From: Brytella acorum
GTDB taxonomy: Bacteria > Pseudomonadota > Alphaproteobacteria > Acetobacterales > Acetobacteraceae
Direction of reading: 5' to 3'
DNA length: 62,950 nt
Assembly: GCF_029309905.1 (NCBI RefSeq)
Contig: NZ_JARBJP010000010.1
Span: 1 to 62,950, forward strand
Part shown: piece by piece, positions 27,691 through 36,795 of the stretch
How positions within the stretch are numbered: the stretch's first letter is position 1
How the letters are laid out: every line of letters starts with the position of its first letter
The notes under the pieces: generated by a model
What the model was told of the DNA's origin: nothing
Database searches by the model: none
Seen by the model: only the letters and a program-made list of their open reading frames with translations
Program-made: the position numbers and the translations under genes

Positions 27691-29797
27691 TCAGGCCCTC
27701 GCCAAACAGGCTCGCGGGCTCGGCCTCAAGACGCGATGGCAGGATGCGCAGGGGAAGACGCGCGTCGTCTCGCCAGACAGTCTGCGACGTCTTGTCCCTT
27801 TGCTTCAGGCCAGCGCACACGATGGAAAAGGAGTTGCCCTGCCGCCCATGATCGTGGCCCAGTCAGGGCGCGCCGTGCGTCTTCCAGCAGGAGCCCATGA
27901 GAGCGATCGCTACAAGATCACGCTCGAAGACGGCATGACGATGGAAGGCCGGGTCCGGAAAGACCGGCAGGGGACGTATTCTCTGGCGGGCATGCGGACG
28001 CAAGGCTACCACAAGCTCGAAATCGGGGATCGGGAGGTTACGCTCGCCGTGGCGCCCTCGCATTGCCCAACGCTGGCGGATCTTACCGGCGCGCGCACGC
28101 CGCGTATGTGGGGCGGCGGCGCACAGGTCTATGGTCTGCGCGATCGAAACGACGGTGGGCTCGGTCATTTCAGCGCTGTCGGAGGGCTGGCCAGTGCTCT
28201 TGGGCACGCCGGAGGCGATGCGCTGATGCTCAGTCCGACCCATGCCATGTTCGCGGCCCGTCCGGAGCATTACAGCCCGTATTCTCCGTCGAGCCGCCTG
28301 TTCCTGAATGTCTTTCTGATAGACCCCCATGCGGTGTTCGACGCGCAGACCGTCCGCGCCGCCATGCGGCGCGCCGGGCTTTCAGTCCCGGCGCTTCATC
28401 GCCTGGAAGAAGCGGATCTGATCAACTGGACGGAAGCCGCCTCCGCGCGCCTGAAGCTGTTGCGCGCCCTTTACGAAACGCGAAGCACTCCTGTTGAGCC
28501 CGACGATTTTGCGGCCTTCGTCGCGGCGGGAGGCACGCCTCTTCATCAACATGCGGTTTTCGAGGTTCTCCATGCTCAGGCCGTGCGGCGCGGCCCACGG
28601 GGTGGAGACTGGCGGTCCTGGCAGGAAACGGTCCGTCATCCCGGCAATCCGGAAGTGGCGAGTTTCGCGCGGGGCATGGAAGACGAAGTCATGTTCCACA
28701 AATTCCTGCAATGGCTGGCCGCACGCGGTCTGCGCAGCGCCCAGGAGAGCGCCCTCAAAGGGGGTATGCGGATCGGTCTCATCGGGGATCTGGCCATCGG
28801 CGTCGATCCGCAGGGGAGCGAGTGCTGGTCCAACCAGACCGATCACCTGCTGGGCCTGTCGATCGGCGCGCCGCCCGATGCGCTCAGCCGGGCGGGGCAG
28901 AACTGGGGCCTGACGACCTATGCGCCGCGCCGTCTGGTCGCGACGGGATATCGCGCTCTCATCGAGATGTTGAAGGCCAATTTCCGCTATGTCGGCGGCC
29001 TGCGCATGGATCATGTGATGGGCATGGAGCGTCTGTGGGTGATTCCGGAAGGCGGAAGCTCGGCGGATGGGGCCTATCTCGATTATCCGCGTGACGACAT
29101 TTTGCATCTGACCGCACTTGAGGCGGCACGCGCCGGAGCCGTGGTCATCGGCGAGGATCTCGGAACGGTTGAGCCCACTTTTCGCGAGGCACTTTCGCGG
29201 CAGGCTTTGCTGGGCATGAACGTCCTGCCGTTCCAGAAGGACCCCAAAGGCTGTTTTCTGGCGCCGGACGCATGGTCCGGCAAGGCCGTGGCCATGACCA
29301 CGACGCATGACCTTCCGCCCCTCGCCGGGTGGTGGCAGGGCGTGGATCTGCAATGGCGTCGCACGACCCGGGAAATCGCGACCGATGAAGGCCTTGAGAG
29401 CGCCCGGAAAGAACGGGATGGAGAGCGCGAGGCCCTGTGGAGCGCCCTGAGCGCGGATCGACGCAAGAAAAAGCGTCCCGTGCGCAAGGCCGCACCGGAT
29501 CAGGCGAAAGCGCCCGACGAATGCACGCTCGAAGATCCGACACGCCCCGACGCCAGCGCCAAAGGTGCTCGGGTTATCGTGGATCTGGCCGTGCGTTATA
29601 CGGCTGAGGCGGCCTGTCCCCTGGCTCTGGTGCCTCTTGAGGATCTTCTCGGGCTGGACGAGGCCGTCAATATTCCCGGCACATTGACGGAACATCCGAA
29701 CTGGCGTCGGCGCTACCCCGGACTGACCCGCATGTTGCTCAAACGCGCCGCTGTCACATCGCGCCTGACAGGTCTGCGCACGGAGAGGCCGCGATGA
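27683..29797 (+). CDS. malQ: 4-alpha-glucanotransferase (amylomaltase)
   Basis: GH77 enzyme that transfers maltodextrin units between glucans, 704 aa, the longer bacterial form with an N-terminal domain. Visible: QVYGLRDRNDGGLGHFSAV, DALMLSPTHAMFAARPEHYS, catalytic GLRMDHVMGMERLW, VIGEDLGTVEP, TTHDLPPLAGWW and the end EHPNWRRRYPG. The segment around residues 590-630 is a lysine-rich insertion (RRKKKRPVRKAAP). The start lies inside treZ with AAGGAGAG upstream, and the stop overlaps the treY start by 4 bases. Confidence 0.94.
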   Translation: MSDQALAKQARGLGLKTRWQDAQGKTRVVSPDSLRRLVPLLQASAHDGKGVALPPMIVAQSGRAVRLPAGAHESDRYKITLEDGMTMEGRVRKDRQGTYSLAGMRTQGYHKLEIGDREVTLAVAPSHCPTLADLTGARTPRMWGGGAQVYGLRDRNDGGLGHFSAVGGLASALGHAGGDALMLSPTHAMFAARPEHYSPYSPSSRLFLNVFLIDPHAVFDAQTVRAAMRRAGLSVPALHRLEEADLINWTEAASARLKLLRALYETRSTPVEPDDFAAFVAAGGTPLHQHAVFEVLHAQAVRRGPRGGDWRSWQETVRHPGNPEVASFARGMEDEVMFHKFLQWLAARGLRSAQESALKGGMRIGLIGDLAIGVDPQGSECWSNQTDHLLGLSIGAPPDALSRAGQNWGLTTYAPRRLVATGYRALIEMLKANFRYVGGLRMDHVMGMERLWVIPEGGSSADGAYLDYPRDDILHLTALEAARAGAVVIGEDLGTVEPTFREALSRQALLGMNVLPFQKDPKGCFLAPDAWSGKAVAMTTTHDLPPLAGWWQGVDLQWRRTTREIATDEGLESARKERDGEREALWSALSADRRKKKRPVRKAAPDQAKAPDECTLEDPTRPDASAKGARVIVDLAVRYTAEAACPLALVPLEDLLGLDEAVNIPGTLTEHPNWRRRYPGLTRMLLKRAAVTSRLTGLRTERPR

Positions 29798-32796
29798 ATG
29801 AGGATCCCATGCGGGACGTGACATCCGACCCGTGGAACGGCGTGCGGGCCACGATGCGCCTTCAGTTCCGGCAGGGTTTCACGCTGGCGAAGGCGGCGCA
29901 ATACGTTCCGTATCTGGCGCGGCTCGGTATCAGCCATGTCTATGCCTCCCCCCTGTTTCGCAGTCGCCCGGGCTCGACACACGGCTATGACGTCCTCGAT
30001 TACGGTTGCATCGAGCCGGAGCTGGGTGGTGAAGAAGGGCTGAAGACCCTCATGGCCGCGCTTCGCGAGCACGGCATGGGGCTGATGATCGACATCGTGC
30101 CGAATCACATGGCGGTGGGCGGCGCCGGGAACCTCTGGTGGGAAGACATGCTGGCATGGGGACGCCGCAGCCCGCATGCGTCCTTCTTCGATGTGGCGTG
30201 GGACGATCCCGGTCCGGAGACCGATGGCAGGATCGTCATGCCGTTCCTCGACCGCCCCTACGCACAGGCGCTGCAGGAAGGCGTTCTCTCCCTGACCTGC
30301 CCCGCGGAAAGCGGCCGGTTTTTCGTCCAGCATCACGAGCATCGTTTCACGGTCTGCCCGACGGATTATGCCACTCTCCTGCGTGGCAGCGGTATGCCCG
30401 CCGTGCTGCAGGCCGCGCTGTCCATCCTCGCCCAGCGGGACAGACCCGATCGCGAGACGGCAGACACGTTGAGGCGGCTGGCCCAATGGGCTGGGAGCGA
30501 CGCCGGGGCAACGGCCGTGCGGCGGTGCCTGGAAAATTACGACACCGGCACGCCCGTCGGGCGGAGCCGTCTCCATGCGTTGATCGAGAAACAGGCATGG
30601 GTTCTGAAATTCTGGCGTTCCGGGTCCGAAATTCTCAACTGGCGGCGGTTTTTCGACAATACGGGTCTGGGTGGTCTCTGCGTCGAGAAAATCGACGTGT
30701 TCGATGCCACGCATGATTACGCCATTTCCCTGTATGCACGCGGCCTCGTGGACGGGTTTCGCGTCGATCACATCGACGGTCTCGCTGCGCCGGACGCCTA
30801 TTGTGCCCGGTTACGCGCCCGGCTGGAGGGGGTGGCTTCGCAACGACCGCCTGATGCGCCTTCTGACGCTCCGGTCTATGTGGAAAAAATCCTCGAACCC
30901 GGCGAGGCGCTCCCCGCAGACTGGAAGATCGACGGCTCGACGGGCTATGATTTCATGGATCAGGTCTCCGCCGTTCTGCATGACGGGTCCGGCCAGCCCG
31001 AACTCGACGCGCTCTTTGCCACGTGTCTCGATGAGGCAAGTGCTTTTCCTGCGATGCAACGCCATGCGCGTCGCGAAATCCTGTCGGGCATGTTTCCGGC
31101 AGAATTTGCCCGTCTCGTGCGGCGACTGGCGCGCGCGCTCGAAGAGGCGCCGGAGGGCGGGATCGGCAACGGACATGACGATACGTTTGAGAGCGTAGCG
31201 GTCGTCGCGCGTGCGTTGCTGCTTCCGTTTGACCTTTACCGCACCTATTACGCCGACGAGCGGCTGGCGGATCACACGGCGGACCGTGAAGCGCTCGGCA
31301 GGGCCGCTGATCAGGCGAGAGGGCAGCTGTCTCCCGCGCGGCATGAACTGCTCGATCGTATCGTCGCATGCCTGTCAGTATCGGTGGAAAAGGGGCCATC
31401 CCTCGCCCAGCGACGGGCGCAGCGGAGTTTCGAGCATCTGACGGCCCCGCTTGCCGCCAAGTCTCTCGAAGATACGCTTTTCTATCGTTATGTCCGACTG
31501 ATATCGCGCAACGAAGTGGGCAGCAAACCGGACTGCGTGGCTTTGTCCGTGCCGGTGTTCCATGAGCGCTGTGCGCAGCGACTGGAAACGCATCCGGACG
31601 CGATGCTGGCGACGGCGACGCATGATCACAAGCGCGGCGAGGATGCGCGCATGCGGATCGCGGTGCTCAGCGAGGTCGCCGAGGCCTGGTCGGCGCAGGC
31701 GCGCAACTGGCTGGACAGGCTTGGTGATGCTCGGGACGCGCCTGATCGCTCGGATGCGTTGATGCTGTTGCAGACGCTCCTCGGCGTCTGGCCACTCAAC
31801 GGTGACCTGGAGGGACTTGAAGATCGGGTGAGCGCCTGGTTCATCAAGGCCTTGAGGGAAGGCAAGCGTCATACCAGCTGGCTCGATCCAGACGAGGCCT
31901 ACGAAAAATCCTGTCTGGAGGCGCTCGGCGCGTTGCTGGACCCGGCCCGGTCGCGCGTCTTTCAGAACGAGATGATGGCGTTTGTGCGCCAGATCGCCCC
32001 CGCCGCCGCGTTGAATGGCCTGTCGCAGACATTGCTGCGGCTTACCGTACCCGGTGTGCCCGATCTCTATCAGGGCTGCGAATTCTGGGATTTCAGTCTC
32101 GTGGACCCGGATAACCGCCGCGCCGTTGATTACGAGCAGCGCGAGAGGGTGCTCGGCGAGGCCATGGATTTCGACATGGCGGCCGCCTGCTGGGAAACCG
32201 GCGCGGTCAAACAGACACTCATCCATGCTCTGCTCGCATGTCGTCGGCGTCATCCCCTGCTTTTCGCACGAGGACGTTTCGAGCCTTTCGCCGTGAAAGA
32301 CGATCGTCACATCGTGTTCCGCCGGGTGCTCGGCGAGGACCAGCTCCTCATTATCGCGCCCCGACACATGGCCGGGTTGCATCCCGATCCGGCCTCGTTA
32401 TCGCTGAACGGAACGCTTTCTCCCATCGCACTCCCGCAGGACTGCGCGGGCCGATGGGAGAGCGTGTTGAGACCGGGACGGTTCGTTACGATCGGCGCGG
32501 CGAACGCGTCCCTGTGGCCGCTGGATGCTGCGCCGATCGAATGTCTGATCCGGACATCAGGGATGGTTGCGAGGAAAATACGACGACCTGACGACGGGCT
32601 CATTGTCCCGCTGACGCTGACGCTGGCGCTGCCGGGGACGAAGGAGGCGGCTGCGACACGCTTAAAACCTTCGCGAGGACGGGCTGGACGAAAATCCAGT
32701 TTTCGCGTCGGGGAATCCACACCCGGTTCCGACGGAGAAATTCGGCGCCCAGCAGACTGTCGCGCGTGTCTCCGACGTTCAGGACGGGGTGCATGA
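29794..32796 (+). CDS. treY: Malto-oligosyltrehalose synthase
   Basis: GH13 isomerase that turns the reducing end of a maltodextrin into a trehalose unit, the substrate for TreZ. Motifs: GISHVYASPLFRSRPGSTHG, DIVPNHMAVGG, GFRVDHIDGL, VYVEKILEPGE, TATHDHKRGEDARMR, and LRLTVPGVPDLYQGCEFWDF. The start has GGAGAGG upstream and overlaps the malQ stop. The frame encodes 1000 aa, longer than the usual 750-950. The recognisable part ends near residue 923 (IECLIRTSG, about 32562). The last 77 residues are low-complexity and mostly antisense to the protease gene, so the natural stop may have been lost. Confidence 0.92.
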   Translation: MNEDPMRDVTSDPWNGVRATMRLQFRQGFTLAKAAQYVPYLARLGISHVYASPLFRSRPGSTHGYDVLDYGCIEPELGGEEGLKTLMAALREHGMGLMIDIVPNHMAVGGAGNLWWEDMLAWGRRSPHASFFDVAWDDPGPETDGRIVMPFLDRPYAQALQEGVLSLTCPAESGRFFVQHHEHRFTVCPTDYATLLRGSGMPAVLQAALSILAQRDRPDRETADTLRRLAQWAGSDAGATAVRRCLENYDTGTPVGRSRLHALIEKQAWVLKFWRSGSEILNWRRFFDNTGLGGLCVEKIDVFDATHDYAISLYARGLVDGFRVDHIDGLAAPDAYCARLRARLEGVASQRPPDAPSDAPVYVEKILEPGEALPADWKIDGSTGYDFMDQVSAVLHDGSGQPELDALFATCLDEASAFPAMQRHARREILSGMFPAEFARLVRRLARALEEAPEGGIGNGHDDTFESVAVVARALLLPFDLYRTYYADERLADHTADREALGRAADQARGQLSPARHELLDRIVACLSVSVEKGPSLAQRRAQRSFEHLTAPLAAKSLEDTLFYRYVRLISRNEVGSKPDCVALSVPVFHERCAQRLETHPDAMLATATHDHKRGEDARMRIAVLSEVAEAWSAQARNWLDRLGDARDAPDRSDALMLLQTLLGVWPLNGDLEGLEDRVSAWFIKALREGKRHTSWLDPDEAYEKSCLEALGALLDPARSRVFQNEMMAFVRQIAPAAALNGLSQTLLRLTVPGVPDLYQGCEFWDFSLVDPDNRRAVDYEQRERVLGEAMDFDMAAACWETGAVKQTLIHALLACRRRHPLLFARGRFEPFAVKDDRHIVFRRVLGEDQLLIIAPRHMAGLHPDPASLSLNGTLSPIALPQDCAGRWESVLRPGRFVTIGAANASLWPLDAAPIECLIRTSGMVARKIRRPDDGLIVPLTLTLALPGTKEAAATRLKPSRGRAGRKSSFRVGESTPGSDGEIRRPADCRACLRRSGRGA

Positions 32797-33574
32797 TGCG
32801 GAAGGGACCGATGTCGAGGCTGTCGAAATGATGGAGATATCGAACGGTTTTTCGGTCGTCGATGCCGATCCCGACCCCTCTGCGATCCTGAAGAAGATCC
32901 GCCTTTTTTACGCCGGCAGCCAGCGCGTCATCGAGTGAAATGAGGGTTCTGTGCGCGCCGCTATCCAGAAACGCCTCCATGGGATGACCGTCGAGTTTGA
33001 GATGAACCTGGATTTTGGATCGATCCTGCGATCCGTGATCGATCCCGATCTTGTAAAATCCTCCGTTCCAGTCAGGCTGCGACTCACCGCATCCGTGCGT
33101 GACGTAGAGATTGATCCGGCGGGCGGGCAGGTCGAAGACGACATCGTAACTGCTCAGGAAGTCGGCTCCGAAAAGCCCGACTACTGGAAGTCCGTTCACC
33201 ATTCGGCCATCGAACAGGTTCCCGACCGTAACGAACGGGATATCCGACGCGGTTCCGCTCCCCATGCCGAGCTTGTCCGCTATCGCGACGCCCGCGAATG
33301 TCTCGCCGCCTGTCCCGCGCATCCGGACCGTGTGGAAGCTGGATACAAGGTCGAGCTTATCGACCTCCTGAGGCCAGATGCTGCTGATCTGCGCCCCGGT
33401 ATCGACGATAAAGGCCACGGGGTGGCCATTGACGGTGGCCTTCACGATGGGAGACCCCGTGGCATTCAGCACTTCAAGATTGCCCAGAGTGGAAATCCTG
33501 CACACGCCGTCATCGGCGCATGCGGAAAGCAGGAGCGGAATTCCCAGAAAGAGCCAGCGCATCGATCGAAACAT
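32600..33574 (-). CDS. Two-lobed retropepsin-like aspartic protease, lipoprotein
   Basis: Predicted periplasmic lipoprotein protease of clan AA. With the start at 33574 it has 324 aa; a further in-frame TTG lies at 33610 and another ATG at 33562. The signal peptide ends in the lipobox LLLSAC with Cys19. Two homologous lobes are visible. The first has VDTGAQ (Asp58) and GLFGADFL (about 133-140). The second has LDSGAH (Asp204) and SLLGAEFL (about 274-281). Each lobe therefore has both the catalytic D-T/S-G-A and the hydrophobic-G-x-acidic-F-L element, so one chain could form a full active site. The proline/alanine-rich tail lies in DNA shared with treY. The substrate is unknown. Confidence 0.8.
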   Translation of the reverse strand: MFRSMRWLFLGIPLLLSACADDGVCRISTLGNLEVLNATGSPIVKATVNGHPVAFIVDTGAQISSIWPQEVDKLDLVSSFHTVRMRGTGGETFAGVAIADKLGMGSGTASDIPFVTVGNLFDGRMVNGLPVVGLFGADFLSSYDVVFDLPARRINLYVTHGCGESQPDWNGGFYKIGIDHGSQDRSKIQVHLKLDGHPMEAFLDSGAHRTLISLDDALAAGVKKADLLQDRRGVGIGIDDRKTVRYLHHFDSLDIGPFRIMHPVLNVGDTRDSLLGAEFLRRNRVWIPRRENWIFVQPVLAKVLSVSQPPPSSPAAPASASAGQ

Positions 33575-33727
33575 GATGCAACATATCGCCGAGCTCGCGT
33601 CACGCGGCAAGTGTGGTTCTGTCCATCACGTCAAATCGTCATATTCGAGTGCCGTCGACCGAAATCGAGAGGGACAAAACCGGTTGTCCCGCATCCATGC
33701 CACGATGCGAGAATGTCGCGCTGGCGT

Positions 33728-35533
33728 TTACTCTCCGGCCGCTCCTCCGCCCGCGTGCCGACGGTCATAGCCGCCGTAGAATTTTCCATCCGGCTTCTGG
33801 CCGAGGCGTGCCCCACCGTACAGGACGCCCTCGACCGAACCCCAGGCCTGATGCACGGCGATCTGGTAGCCCTGGGCTTCGAGCGCCATGATGGTGTCGG
33901 GAGAGAGCGCGCCGGGCTCGACTTCGACGGTTTCCGGCTCCCACTGCTCGTGTATGCGTGGCATGTCGACGGCGTCCTGAATGGTTTTGCCGTAATCGAC
34001 GACGCCGAGTATGGCGGCCAGGGTGATGGTCGGAATACGCGAGCCACCCGGGCTTCCGACCGCCATGATCGCCTTGTTCCGATAGGACAGGATCGTCGGT
34101 GACATCGACGACAGCGGCGTCTTGCCGGGCGCGATCGCATTGGCCTTGCTTCCGACGATGCCGAACATGTTGGGCGCGCCCGGTTTGGTGGCGAAATCAT
34201 CCATTTCGTCGTTGAGAAAATAGCCGGCCCTGCCCGCCATGACCTTGCCGCCGAACCAGCCGTTCAGCGTGTAGGTCACGGCGACGGCGTAACCCGATTT
34301 GTCCATGATGGAATAATGCGTGGTCTCGTGCTTCTCCGGCTGCGGATCGCCTGCCGTCAGATCGGAAGATGGCACAGCCCTGTCGGCGGGAATACCGGCC
34401 CGGATCCTGGCGGCATAGGCCGGATCGACCAGATGCTCGACCGGGTTCTGCACGAAAGCCGGATCGCCGAGATCACGTCGGTCGGAATAGGTGTGCCGCA
34501 TGGCCTCGATTTCCTGATGGGCTGCTTTGGGGCTGTACAGTCCCTCCTGATGCAGGTCGTAGCCCGAGAGAATATTCAGCATCTCGCAGAGCGCCACGCC
34601 GCCGCCGCTCGGAGGCGGGGCGGTATCCACATGGAAGCCGCGATAGATGCAGTGCACGGGTTCGAGAACGCGCGGTTTGTAGGCCGCGAAATCGGCCATT
34701 TCCAGAATACCACCCCCGACCTTGCTGGCGCGGACGGTCTCCTGTGCGATCCAGCCCTTGTAAAAAGCGTCCGGCCCCTGATCCGCGATCATCTGGAGCG
34801 TCCTGGCCAGGTCGCTCTGGACGAAGCGGTCTCCAATCTGGAAGGGCTGTCCGTCGTTCCGCAGGAAGATCTTCGAGGCGTAGGGATCGCTGGCGAAAGC
34901 GGCTGTCGACGTGTTGAGCAGATGGACGTCGTTCTCCTCGAGAACGTAGCCGTCCCGGGCCAGCGCGATTGCGGGCGCCATGACTTTCTCGCGGCTCATC
35001 GTGCCCCAGCGCTTCAGCACCATGTCCAGTCCGGCGACGGTTCCCGGCACGGCGACCGATTTCCAGCCAAGAGTGGACAGATCCTTGATGACGTTGCCGT
35101 TGGCGTCCTGATACATCGTCTCGGTGGCGGCCAGAGGCGCATGCTCGCGAAAATCAACGAAGAAGGCTTTGCCATCGGGCGTGCGCAGGGTCATGAAACC
35201 GCCCCCGCCGATATTGCCCGCCGCCGGATAGACCACGGCGAGCGCATAGCCCACGGCGACGGCCGCATCGATGGCGTTGCCTCCGTCCTTCAGGATCCGC
35301 GCGCCGATGTCGGAAGCCAGATGCTGGGCCGAAACTACCATGCCATGCGCCCCGACCGTCGAGGGAATTGATTTCAGGGCGCCGTTCGCGCCGCCGAAAT
35401 TCAGGGCGTCTCCACCCGGGGCGGCGAAAGCGGGCACACTCGTCCCGCAGAGAACGGTGCCCGCGATCACGATGGCGCGGAACCGACCGAGATACGTTCC
35501 GAAGGAAAAGGTTCCGGCAGAAGGGGACGCCAT
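33728..35533 (-). CDS. ggt: Gamma-glutamyltransferase
   Basis: Periplasmic Ntn-hydrolase that cleaves or transfers the gamma-glutamyl group of glutathione, 601 aa. The signal peptide ends near TSVPAFA. The proenzyme has the large-subunit pattern GMVVSAQHLASDIGARIL and NAIDAAVAVGYALAVVYP...GGGGF. It self-cleaves before the nucleophile Thr404 in HETTHYSIMD, giving the small subunit. The substrate-site stretch MSPTI and GSPGGSRI are present. It is encoded just downstream of the cupin protein on the same strand. The role is glutathione recycling or use as an amino acid source. Confidence 0.95.
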   Translation of the reverse strand: MASPSAGTFSFGTYLGRFRAIVIAGTVLCGTSVPAFAAPGGDALNFGGANGALKSIPSTVGAHGMVVSAQHLASDIGARILKDGGNAIDAAVAVGYALAVVYPAAGNIGGGGFMTLRTPDGKAFFVDFREHAPLAATETMYQDANGNVIKDLSTLGWKSVAVPGTVAGLDMVLKRWGTMSREKVMAPAIALARDGYVLEENDVHLLNTSTAAFASDPYASKIFLRNDGQPFQIGDRFVQSDLARTLQMIADQGPDAFYKGWIAQETVRASKVGGGILEMADFAAYKPRVLEPVHCIYRGFHVDTAPPPSGGGVALCEMLNILSGYDLHQEGLYSPKAAHQEIEAMRHTYSDRRDLGDPAFVQNPVEHLVDPAYAARIRAGIPADRAVPSSDLTAGDPQPEKHETTHYSIMDKSGYAVAVTYTLNGWFGGKVMAGRAGYFLNDEMDDFATKPGAPNMFGIVGSKANAIAPGKTPLSSMSPTILSYRNKAIMAVGSPGGSRIPTITLAAILGVVDYGKTIQDAVDMPRIHEQWEPETVEVEPGALSPDTIMALEAQGYQIAVHQAWGSVEGVLYGGARLGQKPDGKFYGGYDRRHAGGGAAGE

Positions 35534-35642
35534 GATGTTTCGATGCTCCGGGCTGACTCAAACACCTATTATGGCGGCCTTCGCCAAATGGGAAAGCTGT
35601 TATTGCCGCGCGTGCCGTCGGGGCCGCGTCGATCCTCCCTCC

Positions 35643-36197
35643 CTATTTGAACCGGCAGGGCTGATCGGTCGTCGGCGGCTCGTCGGTCTGGATCACCATG
35701 AGTTCGACCGGACCATCACCGACATTGCCCGCGAAATGCCCCACGCGTCCCTGGGCGTCCCTGCGGCTCATCTGGTCTTCGCCAAGCGAGACGTCGCCCG
35801 GTCCCATCGTGACTTTCGTGCCGTCCATGGCCGTGACATACCACGTTCCCCTGAGCGGTATGATCCACTGAACCTTGGGGTCAGGGTGCCATGCGCCGTT
35901 CCAGTGCGACGGCTGAACCGTGAAGATCACCTGCGCCGATCCCTGCTTCAGGCGGTCCTGCCATTGCGGTCCCGCGGGTTTCGACATCGTCTTGAGGTCG
36001 AAATTCCGGACGGGGCAGTGGGTCATGTGACTGACGCCGTCATGGTCGGTCCAGTTGTGCCAGTACCACATCGTCGGGGAAGGCGGGGCCGCCTGCGAGG
36101 CCAGAGGCCCTGTCGCGACGCTCAGGATCAGGGCGTGCACGCCAAGCCATGGAGCGCTTCTGGCGACGCTGGAGCGGAGCCCATGTTGCGTTGTCAT
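35643..36197 (-). CDS. Exported cupin-domain protein
   Basis: Small secreted protein of 184 aa with a signal peptide (GVHALILSVATGPLASQA) and one cupin fold. The cupin signs are WNGAWHPDPKVQWIIPLRGTW and DGTKVTMGPGDVSLGEDQ. The start at 36197 has GGAG upstream; the open frame extends much further but without protein-like sequence. Cupins may bind metals, but the usual histidine cluster is only partly kept (His in AWHPD), so activity is uncertain. It lies between ynfA and ggt on the same strand. Confidence 0.72.
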   Translation of the reverse strand: MTTQHGLRSSVARSAPWLGVHALILSVATGPLASQAAPPSPTMWYWHNWTDHDGVSHMTHCPVRNFDLKTMSKPAGPQWQDRLKQGSAQVIFTVQPSHWNGAWHPDPKVQWIIPLRGTWYVTAMDGTKVTMGPGDVSLGEDQMSRRDAQGRVGHFAGNVGDGPVELMVIQTDEPPTTDQPCRFK

Positions 36198-36268
36198 TCC
36201 GATCGTTCTCCGCGTTGTTGTCCGTAGGGAAGCAACCGGTCGTCTCCGTAATGGTTCCTTCACAACCG

Positions 36269-36601
36269 TCATGGGCGGTGCGGCGCGAGGAGAATAATGG
36301 CCGTTCCCAGCAGGCAGCAGCACGCGCCCGCGAGATCCCAGCGATCGGGGCGTACGCCTTCGGCGCCCCAGAGCCAAAGAAGAGCCGCACAAATATATAT
36401 GCCGCCGTAAGCCGCGTAGGCACGACCGGCCTCGTCGGTGTCCACCAGCGTCAGCAGCCATGCGAATGCGATGAGGGACACGCATCCGGGCAGAACCCAG
36501 AAGGCGGATTTCCCCATGCGAAGCCATGCCCAGAACGCGAAACAGCCGCCGATCTCGGCCAGCGCCGCGCCCGCGTAGATGAGGGGCGTCATCGTCGACA
36601 T
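36269..36601 (-). CDS. ynfA: YnfA/UPF0060 family membrane protein
   Basis: Inner membrane protein of 110 aa with four predicted membrane segments, of the YnfA (UPF0060) family, which is related in size to small multidrug efflux proteins. Family signs: [16 protein letters not shown], a central [17 protein letters not shown] and [25 protein letters not shown] lies 8 bases before the start. Some YnfA members export drugs or dyes; activity here is unproven. It sits downstream of the copper ATPase with a 194-bp gap and may be the last gene or an independent one. Confidence 0.9.
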   Translation of the reverse strand: MSTMTPLIYAGAALAEIGGCFAFWAWLRMGKSAFWVLPGCVSLIAFAWLLTLVDTDEAGRAYAAYGGIYICAALLWLWGAEGVRPDRWDLAGACCCLLGTAIILLAPHRP

Positions 36602-36795
36602 CGTGAATTCTCCGTTCTTTCATGGTTTGCACAATGATCTCTTGCGGATCGGTCTTGCGTTTTATCATGAGGCCCGGCTCGACACTGCCCGTGCAGTTCG
36701 CCGGTCACGCGCGGCAGGACGACGATGTCTTCCGCGTGGACGCGAAGACCGGTGCCGTGGAAGCCATTCTCTCCCAGGGCGCGGGTGCCCTGATA

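Noticed and set aside
32600-32796. C-terminal extension of TreY as a real domain
   Set aside because: Low-complexity, antisense to the protease gene and beyond the family end; treated as read-through.
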